A DNA stretch of 64,000 bases from Lachnospiraceae bacterium oral taxon 500 (GCA_002999035.1 CP027241.1:62001-126000), one strand, 5' to 3'. Shown: positions 42,633-53,079, numbered from the stretch's first letter. The notes: generated by a model not told the origin, from the letters alone. A program made the numbers and translations.

Positions 42633-44591
42633 CTATTTCACCGGCATACCGCTTTCCACCGAGCCATCTAAAGTAACGGCTTTCAGCTTACCATCGGCCG
42701 TATCGGCAAACAGCAACATTCCCTGCGACAACTCGCCTCTGAGCTTAATCGGTGCTAAATTGGCCACCACTACGACTTGCTTGCCGACCATTTCTTCAGG
42801 CGCATAATGCTCGGCCACCCCCGAAACAATCTGCCGAACCTCATCGCCTAACTTGACCTGCGACACCAACAGTTTATCCGCTTTCGGATGCCTCTTACAT
42901 TCGACGATGTGTCCGACCCGCAAATCAACCTTAGCAAAGTCCTCAACTCCGATTTCTGGCTTTTTTTCCACTTCTTCCGGCTTTTTCCCGCTGTCCTTTT
43001 GCTCGCCGGCCGCCTTTTCTTTTTCCGAAGACAAGGCCGATAAAGCTTCCAGCTCTTTGGCTTCATCAATCCGGGCAAACAGCACTTCGGCTTCACCGAC
43101 AAAGCTGCCGACCGTCATGCCGTCAAAAGTGGCTAAGCTATCCAGATCTTTTTTCCCGGAATTAATCTGCTTAAAAATCCGTTCGGCCGTTTCTGGCAGG
43201 AAAGGCTGCAAAAGTACCGCTGAAAAACGAATGGCTTCCAGCAAATGATACATGACCGTAGCCAGACGCTCTTTTTTCGCCTCATCTTTGGCCAGCAGCC
43301 ACGGCTCGGTTTCATCAATATATTTATTAGAACGGCGCAGCAGCGTCCAAATCGCATCCATGGCATCGGCCACCCGAAGCTCTCTCATTCTTTCGTCTAC
43401 CAGTTTCGGCGTAGCCAAAGCCAGCGCAATCAATTCCTCATCCGCTTCGGTTTTGGCCGTCGGCGGCAAAATCTCACCGTTAAAATATTTTTTCTGCATG
43501 GCAATGGTGCGGTTGACCAAATTACCCAACACATTGGCCAAATCACTGTTAATCCGCTGAATAACCAGTTCATAGCTAAGCGAGCCGTCACTGGCAAAGG
43601 GCATTTCATGCAGCAAATAGTAGCGGACGGCATCCACGCCGTAACGATCGACCAAATCCTTGGCATAAATCACATTACCTTTGGACTTACTCATCTTGTC
43701 TGCTCCCATCAGCAGCCAGGGATGACCAAATACCTGCTTCGGCAGCGGCACACCCAAAGCCATCAGCATAATTGGCCAATAAATGGTATGGAAGCGCAAG
43801 ATATCCTTGCCGATAACATGAACATCAGCCGGCCAGTATTTTTTAAACTGCTCACTGGAGCCGTCCGGGTCGTAACCGATACCGGTAATATAATTGCTGA
43901 GGGCGTCGATCCAAACATAAATAACATGCCCGTCCTCAACGGTCGTTGGAATCCCCCAGCTAAAGGACGTCCGGCTGACCGCCAAATCCTGCAAACCCGG
44001 CTTTAAAAAGTTATTCACCATTTCGTTTTTCCGCGATTCCGGCTGAATAAAATGCGGATTTTCCTCAATATGCTTCATCAGCCGATCCTGATACTTGCTC
44101 AGGCGGAGAAAATAGGCGTCCTCCGAGGTTGGCGTAACTTCCGAGCTGCACTGCGGACATTTGCCGTCAACCAACTGTGAAGAAGTATAAAAAGCTTCAC
44201 AGGATGTGCAGTACATGCCCTCGTATTTGCCTTTATAAATATCCCCCTGTTCGTACAATTTGCGGAAAATTTTCTGAACAACAGCTTCATGGTCGGCATC
44301 CGTTGTCCGAATAAACTTATCATAGGAAGTATTCATCATATCCCAAATTTGCCTGACTTCGCCGGCAATCTTATCGACATGCTCTTTCGGCGTGATGCCT
44401 TCCAGTTCCGCCTGCTGCTGAATTTTCTGGCCATGCTCATCCGTTCCGGTCTGGAAAAACACATCCTCGCCTGCCAGCCGGTGATACCGGGCAATGCTGT
44501 CGGTCAGCACAATCTCATAGGTATTTCCGATGTGCGGCGTCCTGGATGTATACGCAATGGCCGTGGTAATATAATATGGCTTTTTTCCCAT
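42633..44591 (-). CDS. metG: Methionyl-tRNA synthetase
   Basis: A 652-residue class I synthetase. The HIGH-type motif TSRTPHIGNTYEIVLTDSI, the four-Cys zinc site CTSCEAFY...CPQCSSE, and the KMSKSKGN loop are all present. A C-terminal Trbp111/EMAP tRNA-binding domain (about 550-652, FAKVDLRVGHIVECKRHPKA) follows after a Lys/Glu-rich linker. The ATG at 44591 has AAAGGAGTTTATC; the in-frame codon at 44672 is less likely. Confidence 0.97.
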   Translation of the reverse strand: MGKKPYYITTAIAYTSRTPHIGNTYEIVLTDSIARYHRLAGEDVFFQTGTDEHGQKIQQQAELEGITPKEHVDKIAGEVRQIWDMMNTSYDKFIRTTDADHEAVVQKIFRKLYEQGDIYKGKYEGMYCTSCEAFYTSSQLVDGKCPQCSSEVTPTSEDAYFLRLSKYQDRLMKHIEENPHFIQPESRKNEMVNNFLKPGLQDLAVSRTSFSWGIPTTVEDGHVIYVWIDALSNYITGIGYDPDGSSEQFKKYWPADVHVIGKDILRFHTIYWPIMLMALGVPLPKQVFGHPWLLMGADKMSKSKGNVIYAKDLVDRYGVDAVRYYLLHEMPFASDGSLSYELVIQRINSDLANVLGNLVNRTIAMQKKYFNGEILPPTAKTEADEELIALALATPKLVDERMRELRVADAMDAIWTLLRRSNKYIDETEPWLLAKDEAKKERLATVMYHLLEAIRFSAVLLQPFLPETAERIFKQINSGKKDLDSLATFDGMTVGSFVGEAEVLFARIDEAKELEALSALSSEKEKAAGEQKDSGKKPEEVEKKPEIGVEDFAKVDLRVGHIVECKRHPKADKLLVSQVKLGDEVRQIVSGVAEHYAPEEMVGKQVVVVANLAPIKLRGELSQGMLLFADTADGKLKAVTLDGSVESGMPVK

Positions 44592-44817
44592 GATAAACTC
44601 CTTTATTAGTCTTTTTTCAATGCTTTCTTTTTCCTGTCTGCTTAAATTCCTTTTTCTCCGGGCAGCCGCCACAAAAGCGCCTGTCCGCCAAAAAAGCTCC
44701 GCTTCCGCTCCGTGATGAAAAACCCGTAAACCGAGCCTTTCTTCCTTTGCTGCTCTTAGAACACCTTTTTATTATAGTCAGAAATCAGGAAAATGTAAAG
44801 AGCGAAAGAAAAAAGTC

Positions 44818-46047
44818 TTAGATATCTTCCCTGACCAGCGGCATGCTCATGCAGCGCGGGCCGCCCCGGCCCCGCGAAAGCTCAGAACTGGTCATTTCCA
44901 GTACTCTGACGCCGTTTTCGCGCAAGGTTTCATTTGTCACATAATTGCGGTCATAGACGATTACTTTGCCCGGCTCGATGCAGAGAGTGTTAGAACCGTC
45001 GTTCCACTGCTCCCGTTCGGAAGCAACAGCATCTTTGCCGCCGCACTGAATCAGCGTCACCTTATCCAACTCTAAATGCTGCGCCAAGGCCTCCACCAGC
45101 GAGGTGTTAATCTCAGTCACCTTCAGCTCCGCTTTTTTGTCCCCTTTTTGAATCTTAAAAATCCGCAGCGTTCCCAAAATTCCGGGATGAATCGTAAACT
45201 TATCATAATCAACCTGTGTGCAGACGGTGTCCAAATGCATAAACGCCCGAATCGGCGGAATGACCAACGCCAAAATAGTTTCAATTTCGGCCGTCTCATC
45301 AGCGAAAATATTCTGCGCCAGCTGCTCAATCGCTTCTGCCGTAGTCCGCTGTGAGATTCCCATTGTCAGTACCTTGCGGTTTAAGTTTAAAACATCGCCG
45401 CCTTCAATCGCATAGGGAAACTCCCGCTTATAATAAAAGGGAACCTGACCGGCAAAATCCGGATGATTTTCCAAAATAAGCTTTCCGAACAGCGTTTCCC
45501 GCCTTCTGGTATGAGAATACATACAGTTTAAGCTGACACCGTTGCCAATACAGGCAAAGGGATCTCTGGTAAAATAAAGATTGGGAATCGGATCAAGTAT
45601 GAATTGGCTGACCGTCCGAACCAAATCCGCCAACGGCCGGCGGGTTTTTATGCTCAAATCACCCGACCTGACCCCTGACATCATTTTCAGCACCAATTCC
45701 TTTTCTTCCGGAATCTCATTGAAATAGGAAAATAAATATTCCCGCATTTTTCGGTCAGCGACATCGCCTTCGGTAATAAACTGTTGAATAAACGGCACTT
45801 TCAGTTCGGGGTGCACTCTTAAAGTCTCGGCTGCCAAGTCCTCCAAATAAACAACCTCAATTCCCTGCTCCTGCATAATCTCGGCAAACTGATCATGTTC
45901 CTTACAAGCCGTTTTTAAATAAGGGATATCATCAAACAACAGCCGTTCCAAATCCCTCGGCACCAAATGCTCCAACTCCTCGCCCGGCCGGTGTAGCAGT
46001 ACCCTTTTTAATTTTCCGATTTCACTTTTTACTTGAATTGCCACCAC
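44818..46047 (-). CDS. arcA: Arginine deiminase
   Basis: Hydrolyses arginine to citrulline and ammonia, first step of the ADI pathway. The 409 residues include FTRDPFACIGNGV, the catalytic His in FMHLDTVCTQVD, and the C-terminal nucleophile Cys in RGGPRCMSMPL. Two adjacent GTG codons (46047, 46044) follow AGGAGGTAA; the second has better spacing. No arcB, arcC or arcD is adjacent in the window, which is unusual for an energy-yielding ADI operon. Confidence 0.96.
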   Translation of the reverse strand: MVAIQVKSEIGKLKRVLLHRPGEELEHLVPRDLERLLFDDIPYLKTACKEHDQFAEIMQEQGIEVVYLEDLAAETLRVHPELKVPFIQQFITEGDVADRKMREYLFSYFNEIPEEKELVLKMMSGVRSGDLSIKTRRPLADLVRTVSQFILDPIPNLYFTRDPFACIGNGVSLNCMYSHTRRRETLFGKLILENHPDFAGQVPFYYKREFPYAIEGGDVLNLNRKVLTMGISQRTTAEAIEQLAQNIFADETAEIETILALVIPPIRAFMHLDTVCTQVDYDKFTIHPGILGTLRIFKIQKGDKKAELKVTEINTSLVEALAQHLELDKVTLIQCGGKDAVASEREQWNDGSNTLCIEPGKVIVYDRNYVTNETLRENGVRVLEMTSSELSRGRGGPRCMSMPLVREDI

Positions 46048-46131
46048 TTACCTCCTATGTTTCATCTATCCTTGCTCATGTTAATGCAAGCCAAGTACTA
46101 TCTCCTTGTATTTGCTTAACATTATCTTTGC

Positions 46132-46172
46132 CCAAAAACAGCATAAACTTGCATGCACAAATTTATGCTGTT
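46132..46172 (-). terminator. Long inverted repeat, probable terminator of the DUF4914 gene
   Basis: AACAGCATAAA (46137-46147) and TTTATGCTGTT (46162-46172) are exact complements with a 14-base loop that contains TGCATGCA. On the minus strand the hairpin is followed by TTTTT-like sequence. It could also act in the arcA leader. Nothing else is recognised in 46048-46353. Confidence 0.5.
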
Positions 46173-46353
46173 GATTCATTTACTTTTTTGCGCTGCGAAA
46201 CCTTTTTCCTTCGCCGCTCCATCTCCCCTTAGGTGCCGGCAAACAGCCTAAAAAGACTGCTTCTACCAAACACAGGAATCGGCGTTCACCACTTAATAAC
46301 CACCTGCGTCCTCACCGTCCTATATATCAACGGCGCTTTGACCATGCAGCCGC

Positions 46354-48228
46354 TTAAAGCAGCGCCGACAACTCATCCACAGACGCACCGTTTAAGTAGG
46401 CTTCAATGATTTGCCGACCCAACGGCAGCAAATCAGGATGCAAAAACTTCTGCACTTCCTCTTTAAAGAAAGCTTCCAGTATTTTGGCACCCGCATCATA
46501 TCCGTCAATACCGACTTCCGGTTGTAAGTGCGTTTTTAAAAGGCTCTTCGGAAGCTGGCTGCCGTCCACCTTAATACTTTCTAAGCAATAACCCAGCAAA
46601 GTACAACGCGCCGGCGAAATTTGATGTTCTTTAAAATTAAAATTACCTTTTCTGGCTAAATACTCCCGATCCAGCCATTCCGTCATAAAACCAACCTTAT
46701 ATGCACCGACATGCTGATTGGGAATCAGGACATAGCGGGTATTTGGCGTATTTTGAATCTGCATCAACAGCAAATTCGCCTGATCGACCTTCCGACCGGT
46801 TGCAAACGGCCAATACGAACCGACACCCTCACTATGCATACCGTCCGTATCCAAAATACTGGGATTGCCATGACCACGAGGTGCAACTAAGCGCCACAGC
46901 CAAGCCAGCGCCGGCGGCAGCAAATGCAGGAAACCCATAATCCCATAGCTGGGATTTTCCTTGGTGCAAACCGGCACCCGCACACCAAAGGAACGAATAT
47001 CTACTCTGGCCGAGCGTTTGACCACATCAGGCACATAATCACGCGGCATCACCACTCTGGGATTGGGGCAGCGCTTGGTTTCCGTGTCCATCGTGTGTTC
47101 CCAAATCAAACAGGTCGCGTTCGGCTGCCCCATCATATTTAGGAAAATCAGCGGTCCCTTGGGATGAATTGTCAGCCGCTCGGTGAGTGGCGCCGTTCCG
47201 TACTGGGTGATATGATCCACCCGCCAAAACCAGCCTGCTTCCGCATCCTGAATCACCAACTTACCGCTGTCGTCCTGCAAGGACGAGTGACACAGCGCCA
47301 TATCATCGGTAATTGGATGGAGCTCACAGGTATCGTTCAATTCTAAATAAAAAGCTTCCTGTGTAATGCTGTTGGTTGCTAACTTAACCCGACCATCCGG
47401 CTCCCGATGAATTGCTTCCAGCATTTCCGACTTGCCGCCGCCACTGGCACCCTCATGCAGCACCGTCACTACATTGTCATAGGGCGTAACCACTTCGACC
47501 GTAGAAGCATGAATCGTTGTCCAACCCTCTCTTTCGCCAATATTTAAGAGCATACTGTAAATTCCTTTTTTAGCAGATGGCCCCGGATACAAATTGTACG
47601 CAAAAATCTCATGCATTTTATCCAAACGGTTATGAACAACCACTTGCTTGCCATTAAAATGGGTATGGCGGAAAGGCGGCGCTACGAATAAAATTGCCTG
47701 CGGAGTAAAACCAACAGGAATCTCTTCCGCCGGGATAAAACCTTGCAAATCGGCCAACGCCGCTGCAAAAAAGCCGGCGTTCTTCGGCACAATCAGCAGT
47801 GCCGGATAAGAAAGGCTTGCCTCAATCGCTGAACCGGCAGTAAAGGGCATGACAATCAGTTCTCTTTCGCCTAGCCAGTTTAAGGTTTCTGTCCGGAGTT
47901 CCGAAAAGTCATAGCCGTATTTTTCACGAAACTTAGGCTTATCCGTTGGCTTATCATCGGCAATCGCCATGCAATTCGGATCGCGCCGGCGCATATACGC
48001 CTCTGGATAATTCACCACTGCTCCGTTTTTGGCCTTCATCACCCTTGCTTCCACCACCCGGCATTTTTCACCGGAATCATAGGCTACTTCTACCTCGCCA
48101 TTGACTGCACCTTCATAAGTAAGATCTATCAATTGTTCTCTGCTTCCCGGCACAACAATGCCCTTGCCGCTCAGCAGCATTTCCTTAACATCCGCAGGGA
48201 TTACTAATTTTTCAAGTATTTTCCTCAT
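46354..48228 (-). CDS. DUF4914 family protein (PEP carboxykinase-like)
   Basis: A 624-residue protein that I recognise as DUF4914-like, a family with no assigned function. A glycine-rich nucleotide-binding loop HEGASGGGKSEML lies near residue 265, reminiscent of the P-loop of PEP carboxykinases (GxSGxGKT). NMMGQPNATCLIWEHTMDTE and VRVPVCTKENPSYGIMGFLH are other conserved-looking stretches. No signal peptide. It is a single gene with its own promoter and terminator. A kinase or carboxykinase-like reaction is inference; the substrate is unknown. Confidence 0.6.
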   Translation of the reverse strand: MRKILEKLVIPADVKEMLLSGKGIVVPGSREQLIDLTYEGAVNGEVEVAYDSGEKCRVVEARVMKAKNGAVVNYPEAYMRRRDPNCMAIADDKPTDKPKFREKYGYDFSELRTETLNWLGERELIVMPFTAGSAIEASLSYPALLIVPKNAGFFAAALADLQGFIPAEEIPVGFTPQAILFVAPPFRHTHFNGKQVVVHNRLDKMHEIFAYNLYPGPSAKKGIYSMLLNIGEREGWTTIHASTVEVVTPYDNVVTVLHEGASGGGKSEMLEAIHREPDGRVKLATNSITQEAFYLELNDTCELHPITDDMALCHSSLQDDSGKLVIQDAEAGWFWRVDHITQYGTAPLTERLTIHPKGPLIFLNMMGQPNATCLIWEHTMDTETKRCPNPRVVMPRDYVPDVVKRSARVDIRSFGVRVPVCTKENPSYGIMGFLHLLPPALAWLWRLVAPRGHGNPSILDTDGMHSEGVGSYWPFATGRKVDQANLLLMQIQNTPNTRYVLIPNQHVGAYKVGFMTEWLDREYLARKGNFNFKEHQISPARCTLLGYCLESIKVDGSQLPKSLLKTHLQPEVGIDGYDAGAKILEAFFKEEVQKFLHPDLLPLGRQIIEAYLNGASVDELSALL

Positions 48229-48396
48229 ATCTTCTCCTTAGGGTCAGCAGTAAACAGGTCCTATCTTAACCACCCGGCCATATCCGGCTGAAAAGAGCTT
48301 TATACAAGCTTTTTCTTTTTTAGGCAATGGCGCCATCTTCTTTCAATACCAACTGTTTTTTCAAGCCTGCCGGGGAATGATTTTATTATGTTTTTC

Positions 48397-48425
48397 AGTA
48401 TATCATATATTTTTTTGCAAGTCAA
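48397..48425 (-). promoter_or_regulatory. Promoter of the DUF4914 gene
   Basis: On the minus strand TTGACT (48420-48425) and TATACT (48397-48402) are 17 bases apart, about 160 bases before the start. The flanking 48420-48560 is very T-rich and holds no gene. Confidence 0.7.
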
Positions 48426-48568
48426 ACTTTTTGAACTTTCATTTTCGTTTTTTTATTGCATCTTTTCTCTTTTTTTTCTCTTATTTTGCAATTTTTTGTT
48501 TTTAGTTATTCATTTTTCGAAAAGTATCTTGATTTTTCAAGCGAGTTTCTTCCTATTATAATAGACTG

Positions 48569-49954
48569 CTATTCCAGGAAAAATCTGCGTTTTTGCAGTA
48601 CTCGCTCCGCCAGGCTCTCCCGGTACGCCTGCCATTCCTTGGGCATATCATAGCGCCTGATTTTATCGGCCTCTACCCTCTTAGAAATGGAGCCGGCGCC
48701 AATCGCAATCACCGACTGCCGCTCCAGCATGGTTTCCATATTATAAATGCATTCGGTTCCCGGCAAACTGTAACCGACATTTTCAAAATAAATATTTTTT
48801 TGACGGTAAAGATAATACGGCTGCCAGCCACTCCGCCGCATATAAGTCCGCCACTGATCCAGCATTGCGCCAATTCCCTGTCCGCCCTGCCAAATCGCCT
48901 GCTTTTGCCGCAGCGACAGATCGGCCCCCCGCTTCGGCGTCAGCGTATGAACGGTAATATTATCCGGCCGCAGCTTTTCCATTTGCATAAAGGAATTTTC
49001 CACATCAACTAAAGTTTCGCCTTCTAAACCGAAAATTAAGTCCATATTAACAGCAAAGCCCCGTTCCTTGGCTGCTTCATAAGCCCGAAAGACTTCTGCC
49101 ACCGTATGGCTGCGACCGATTACCGCCAGCGTCCGGTCGGAAAAACTTTGCGGATTGATGCTAATCCGATGTACACCGAATTCCCGTAAGATATCCAATT
49201 TCTCCGGGCTGATTGTATCCGGTCGACCGGCTTCCACCGTAAATTCGGCCAGAGTGTTTAAACTGATCGTTTCCGCCAAAGCCGTCAATAGTTCTCGCAG
49301 CAAATCTTCACTTAAGACCGTCGGTGTGCCGCCGCCAATGTAAACCGTCCGCAGCGGTTTTTCCTGCCACAGTTCTTTTAATTCCGCAAGTTCCCGGCCA
49401 AGCAGACGAACGTATTGCCCAAGCCGGTCATCGCCGGTACCGACAACGCCCGCCGCAAATGAGCAATAATAGCAGCGGCTGGGACAAAAGGGAATGCCGA
49501 TGTATAAATGCTGTCCGGCTGCACTCCCATGCTCCTGCAAATAACGATCCTCCGTTTGCAAAACTTCCCATAGCAGCTCCGCCTTGTCCGGACTGATTCG
49601 GTCTATTTCCCATAATTTGTGCTGAAAATCAGAAAAAGTCTCTATTTTTTCTCTTTCCCTGATTTGCCGAGCCAGCTTAGCCGGCCGAATTCCGGATATA
49701 ATTCCCCATGGCAGCCGGATATTCTCCTGCCGGTAAAAATAATCGTAAATCTCCCGCTTGACCGCATAAAGATCCGCCTCCGGTTTTTTAATATTGTTTC
49801 CCTGCCGGATAACAAAGCCCTGCCCGGTATCCGCAAAATACCAATCCGTTTTGCCGTCGTCCGCACCGACAACCCATCGGCTGTCGGGATTTATGGTCAA
49901 AAACAAAGGATGCAGCGCGTGATGCAGCCTTTCTGAATCATATCCTATTATCAT
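48569..49954 (-). CDS. hemZ: Coproporphyrinogen III dehydrogenase-like radical SAM protein HemZ
   Basis: A 461-residue radical SAM enzyme of the HemN/HemZ group. The CxxxCxxC cluster motif is in PFCPSRCYYCSFAA, followed by TVYIGGGTPTVLSEDLLREL and RISINPQSFSDRTLAVIGRS. HemZ-type proteins carry an extra N-terminal domain (about 1-150), seen here. The ATG at 49954 has GGAGGAAAGTT. Its order after an MBL hydrolase and relA is typical of Clostridia. True HemZ activity is not certain from sequence. Confidence 0.88.
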   Translation of the reverse strand: MIIGYDSERLHHALHPLFLTINPDSRWVVGADDGKTDWYFADTGQGFVIRQGNNIKKPEADLYAVKREIYDYFYRQENIRLPWGIISGIRPAKLARQIREREKIETFSDFQHKLWEIDRISPDKAELLWEVLQTEDRYLQEHGSAAGQHLYIGIPFCPSRCYYCSFAAGVVGTGDDRLGQYVRLLGRELAELKELWQEKPLRTVYIGGGTPTVLSEDLLRELLTALAETISLNTLAEFTVEAGRPDTISPEKLDILREFGVHRISINPQSFSDRTLAVIGRSHTVAEVFRAYEAAKERGFAVNMDLIFGLEGETLVDVENSFMQMEKLRPDNITVHTLTPKRGADLSLRQKQAIWQGGQGIGAMLDQWRTYMRRSGWQPYYLYRQKNIYFENVGYSLPGTECIYNMETMLERQSVIAIGAGSISKRVEADKIRRYDMPKEWQAYRESLAERVLQKRRFFLE

Positions 49955-50063
49955 AACTTTCCTCCGCCGCTTCCGCCGCATTTGTTTTGTCTTGCTTCCA
50001 TTTGCCGTCTGCACTGCCAAGCACACCGAAAAAAAGACGTTTCCCGCAAGAAACGCCTCTTTG

Positions 50064-50711
50064 TTACAACATCCACAATCCGTCTTCCGTTAAAAACGGG
50101 TTGGTATTTTTCTCTGTTCCGATTGTCGTATTTAAGCCATGTCCGGCATAAACGACCGTTTTTTCCGGTAGGGTTAATAATTTTTCTTTAATATTATTCA
50201 GTAAATCCGTTGCCGGACCATCATACAAATCCATCCGGCCAACACTTTGCCGGAATAAGGTATCACCGGAAAACACACAGCCGCTGCCCGGCATATAATA
50301 GCAAATGCTGTATGGCGAATGCCCCGGCACCAGCAGCGTTTCAAAGCGCAGACCATCGCCGAAATCCAACACCTGTCCTCCATCGACCAATTCATCAGCT
50401 GCCGCCGTAATAGCCACATCGGCATACAGTCCGGACAGATTTTTCAGCGGATCGGCAATCATTTCCTGCTCGCCCGCCGGCACATAGGACTTAACCTGAA
50501 ACGCCTCCCGCAGTGCGTCAACCGCACCGATATGATCATAATGGGTATGCGTAATCAGGATAGCCTTTAGCTCGACACCCAGTTCTTTGATCCGCCCTAC
50601 TAAAAGCGGCGCGTCATCGCCCGGATCAACAACAACCGCCGTTGCCGCATCGCTGATGACAAGGTAACAATTTTCCTGAAACATACCGGTAATCTTTTTC
50701 TCTACCTTCAT
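50064..50711 (-). CDS. MBL-fold metallo-hydrolase (GloB-like)
   Basis: A 215-residue zinc hydrolase: VVDPGDDA, then ILITHTHYDHIGAVDALREA (the HxHxDH metal motif), VPGHSPYSICYYMPG and CVFSGDTLFRQSVGRMDL, ending VYAGHGLNTTIGTE. It resembles hydroxyacylglutathione hydrolases lacking the glutathione-binding domain, common in Firmicutes next to relA and hemZ. The substrate is not fixed. Confidence 0.9.
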   Translation of the reverse strand: MKVEKKITGMFQENCYLVISDAATAVVVDPGDDAPLLVGRIKELGVELKAILITHTHYDHIGAVDALREAFQVKSYVPAGEQEMIADPLKNLSGLYADVAITAAADELVDGGQVLDFGDGLRFETLLVPGHSPYSICYYMPGSGCVFSGDTLFRQSVGRMDLYDGPATDLLNNIKEKLLTLPEKTVVYAGHGLNTTIGTEKNTNPFLTEDGLWML

Positions 50712-50853
50712 GCCAATCTCCTTATACTGCCGCTGCCTTGCTTCACCTGTCGGATTGCTTTCCCTGTTCGGGCTCGGCTCAAACAGCTTTTGCTTAACCA
50801 GCAGCGGCTTCTTCCGTCCGGCGCTGTCTTGCTCCGCATTGCGGCAGCGCGCT

Positions 50854-53079
50854 TTACCCCTTGGTTCGAATCACTTCATAAACACCTTCAATTCCGTTTA
50901 GTTTACGCAGCAGATTTTCCAGTTCTTGTTTATTGCGAATCTCCAGCGTCAGGCTGATAACCGCGTGAGTAACGTCAACCTTGCGGGCATTGAAGTTTAC
51001 CATATTGATAGCCGAATCGGCAATCACCCGGCTGATATCCATAACCAGCGCCGGCCGATCAGCCGCAATCACCTGAATATCAACCTTGTAAATCATCTGG
51101 CCTTTTTGGGCTTCACTGTCCTGCTGCCATTCTGCGTCAATCAGGCGTTCCCTTTCATCCTCGGTCAGATTGATAATATTAACACAATCGGTTCGATGAA
51201 TGCTGATACCTCTGCCCCTGGTAACATAGCCCACAATCTCATCGCCCGGAATCGGCGTACAACACTGTGAAAAACGAACCGCCAAATCTTCAATTCCCTT
51301 AACCACAATTCCGGATTTGGTCTTTTTAGGATGAATCTTCTGGGTTTCTACCACTTCTTTTAAGATTTCTTCGGGCTTACGCTCTTTATTCAAATCTCTT
51401 TCATAATAGACCAGCAGCTGATTCAGCACCTGTCCTTCCTTAAGTCCGCCGTGCCCAATCGCAGCTAGGACCGACTCCCAGTCGAGAAATCCGTACCGCT
51501 GCATCGCTTTCTTTTGATACTTAACCGCAGCAATTTTGTCCATCGGCAAGCCTTTTAACTTAGCTGCTTTTTCCAATAAATCCTTGCCCCGCAGGATGTT
51601 GTCTTCCTTGTTTTCCTTGCGGAACCAAGCGTTAATCTTGTTTTTAGCCTGCGTGCTCTTGACAATTTTCAGCCAATCGCGGCTCGGACCTTTGGAATTC
51701 TGGGACGTTAATATCTCAATCTGATCCCCGTTGGCAATCGTATAATCAAAAGTAACGATCTTGCCGTTGACTCTGGCGCCGACCATCTTATTACCGACTG
51801 CGCTGTGAATCATATAGGCAAAATCAATCGGTGTTGAACCGCTCGGCAGATTATATACCTCGCCCTTAGGCGTAAAAGCATAAACCTGATCATTAAAAAT
51901 ATTCAGGTCGGTCTTTAAAGCGTCCATAAACTCTTTATTATCCGACATATCCCGCTGCCATTCCAAGATCTGGCGCAGCCAGTTGAGCTTTTGCTCTTCC
52001 TTGACCGCGGTACTGATGCCGCTTTGATTTTCCTTATACTTCCAGTGAGCGGCAATACCATATTCGGCCGTTTTATGCATTTCAAAAGTTCTGATCTGCA
52101 TTTCAAACGGCTCGCCGCCGGGGCCGATCAGGGTCGTATGGAGCGATTGATACATATTGACCTTGGGCATGGCAATATAATCTTTAAACCGACCCGGAAT
52201 CGGTTTATACATTTCATGAATAATTCCCAGCACACCATAACAGTCCTTAATCGAATCGACAATTGCCCGAATGGCAAACAAATCATAAATCTGATCTATC
52301 GTCTTATCCTGATTGACCATCTTCTTATAAATACTGAAAAAATGCTTGGGCCGGCCCATGACCTCAGCCTTGATGCCTGCCTCTTCGATGTGCTTTTTCA
52401 CATCCTTAACAATATCCCGGATAAAGTCTTCCCGCTCGCTGAACTTTTTAGCCACCTTTTCTTTAATATCATGATAAGCCACTTCATCCAAATATTTCAG
52501 CGATAAATCCTCAAGCTCCGCCTTGATTTTGCTGATACCCAGACGATTGGCCAGCGGCGCGTAAATATTCAGCGTTTCCGTAGCAATCCGCAGCTGCTTT
52601 TCGTGGGGCATAGATTTCAGCGTCTGCATATTATGCAGGCGGTCAGCTAATTTAATCAAAATAACCCGAATATCCTTGGCCATCGCCAGAAACATCTTGC
52701 GGTAATTTTCCGCCTGAATTTCTTCCTGCGAAGCGGTATAAGGAATGTTGGTCAGCTTGGTCACCCCGTCAACCAACAGCGCTACGTCATCGCCGAAAAG
52801 CTCTGTAATCTGGTCAATCGAATAAACCGTGTCTTCCACCACATCATGCAGAATTCCGGCAATAATGGATTCTTTATCCAATTCCAAATCCGCCAAAATG
52901 ATCGCGACCGACAAAGGATGAATGATATAGGGCTCGCCGGATTTGCGCAATTGACCTTCATGCGCTGATTTTGCCAAGTGATAGGCTTTTTCAATCATCG
53001 TCACATCTTCCGAGGGATGATATTTTCTAATTCTGTCAATCAATATCTGATATAACTCTTCCGGTGTTTTTGTCTGCAT
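50854..53079 (-). CDS. relA: Bifunctional (p)ppGpp synthetase/hydrolase
   Basis: A 741-residue Rel protein that makes and degrades the stringent alarmone. The HD hydrolase domain (about 30-180) keeps ILHDVVEDT, and the synthetase domain has PGRFKDYIAMPKVNMYQSLH. TGS (about 390-450, VYAFTPKGEVYNLPSGSTPI), a helical/CC region and a C-terminal ACT domain follow. Intact HD and synthetase motifs imply both activities. ATG 53079 (AGGAGG seven bases before) is preferred to 53085 or 53166. Confidence 0.95.
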   Translation of the reverse strand: MQTKTPEELYQILIDRIRKYHPSEDVTMIEKAYHLAKSAHEGQLRKSGEPYIIHPLSVAIILADLELDKESIIAGILHDVVEDTVYSIDQITELFGDDVALLVDGVTKLTNIPYTASQEEIQAENYRKMFLAMAKDIRVILIKLADRLHNMQTLKSMPHEKQLRIATETLNIYAPLANRLGISKIKAELEDLSLKYLDEVAYHDIKEKVAKKFSEREDFIRDIVKDVKKHIEEAGIKAEVMGRPKHFFSIYKKMVNQDKTIDQIYDLFAIRAIVDSIKDCYGVLGIIHEMYKPIPGRFKDYIAMPKVNMYQSLHTTLIGPGGEPFEMQIRTFEMHKTAEYGIAAHWKYKENQSGISTAVKEEQKLNWLRQILEWQRDMSDNKEFMDALKTDLNIFNDQVYAFTPKGEVYNLPSGSTPIDFAYMIHSAVGNKMVGARVNGKIVTFDYTIANGDQIEILTSQNSKGPSRDWLKIVKSTQAKNKINAWFRKENKEDNILRGKDLLEKAAKLKGLPMDKIAAVKYQKKAMQRYGFLDWESVLAAIGHGGLKEGQVLNQLLVYYERDLNKERKPEEILKEVVETQKIHPKKTKSGIVVKGIEDLAVRFSQCCTPIPGDEIVGYVTRGRGISIHRTDCVNIINLTEDERERLIDAEWQQDSEAQKGQMIYKVDIQVIAADRPALVMDISRVIADSAINMVNFNARKVDVTHAVISLTLEIRNKQELENLLRKLNGIEGVYEVIRTKG

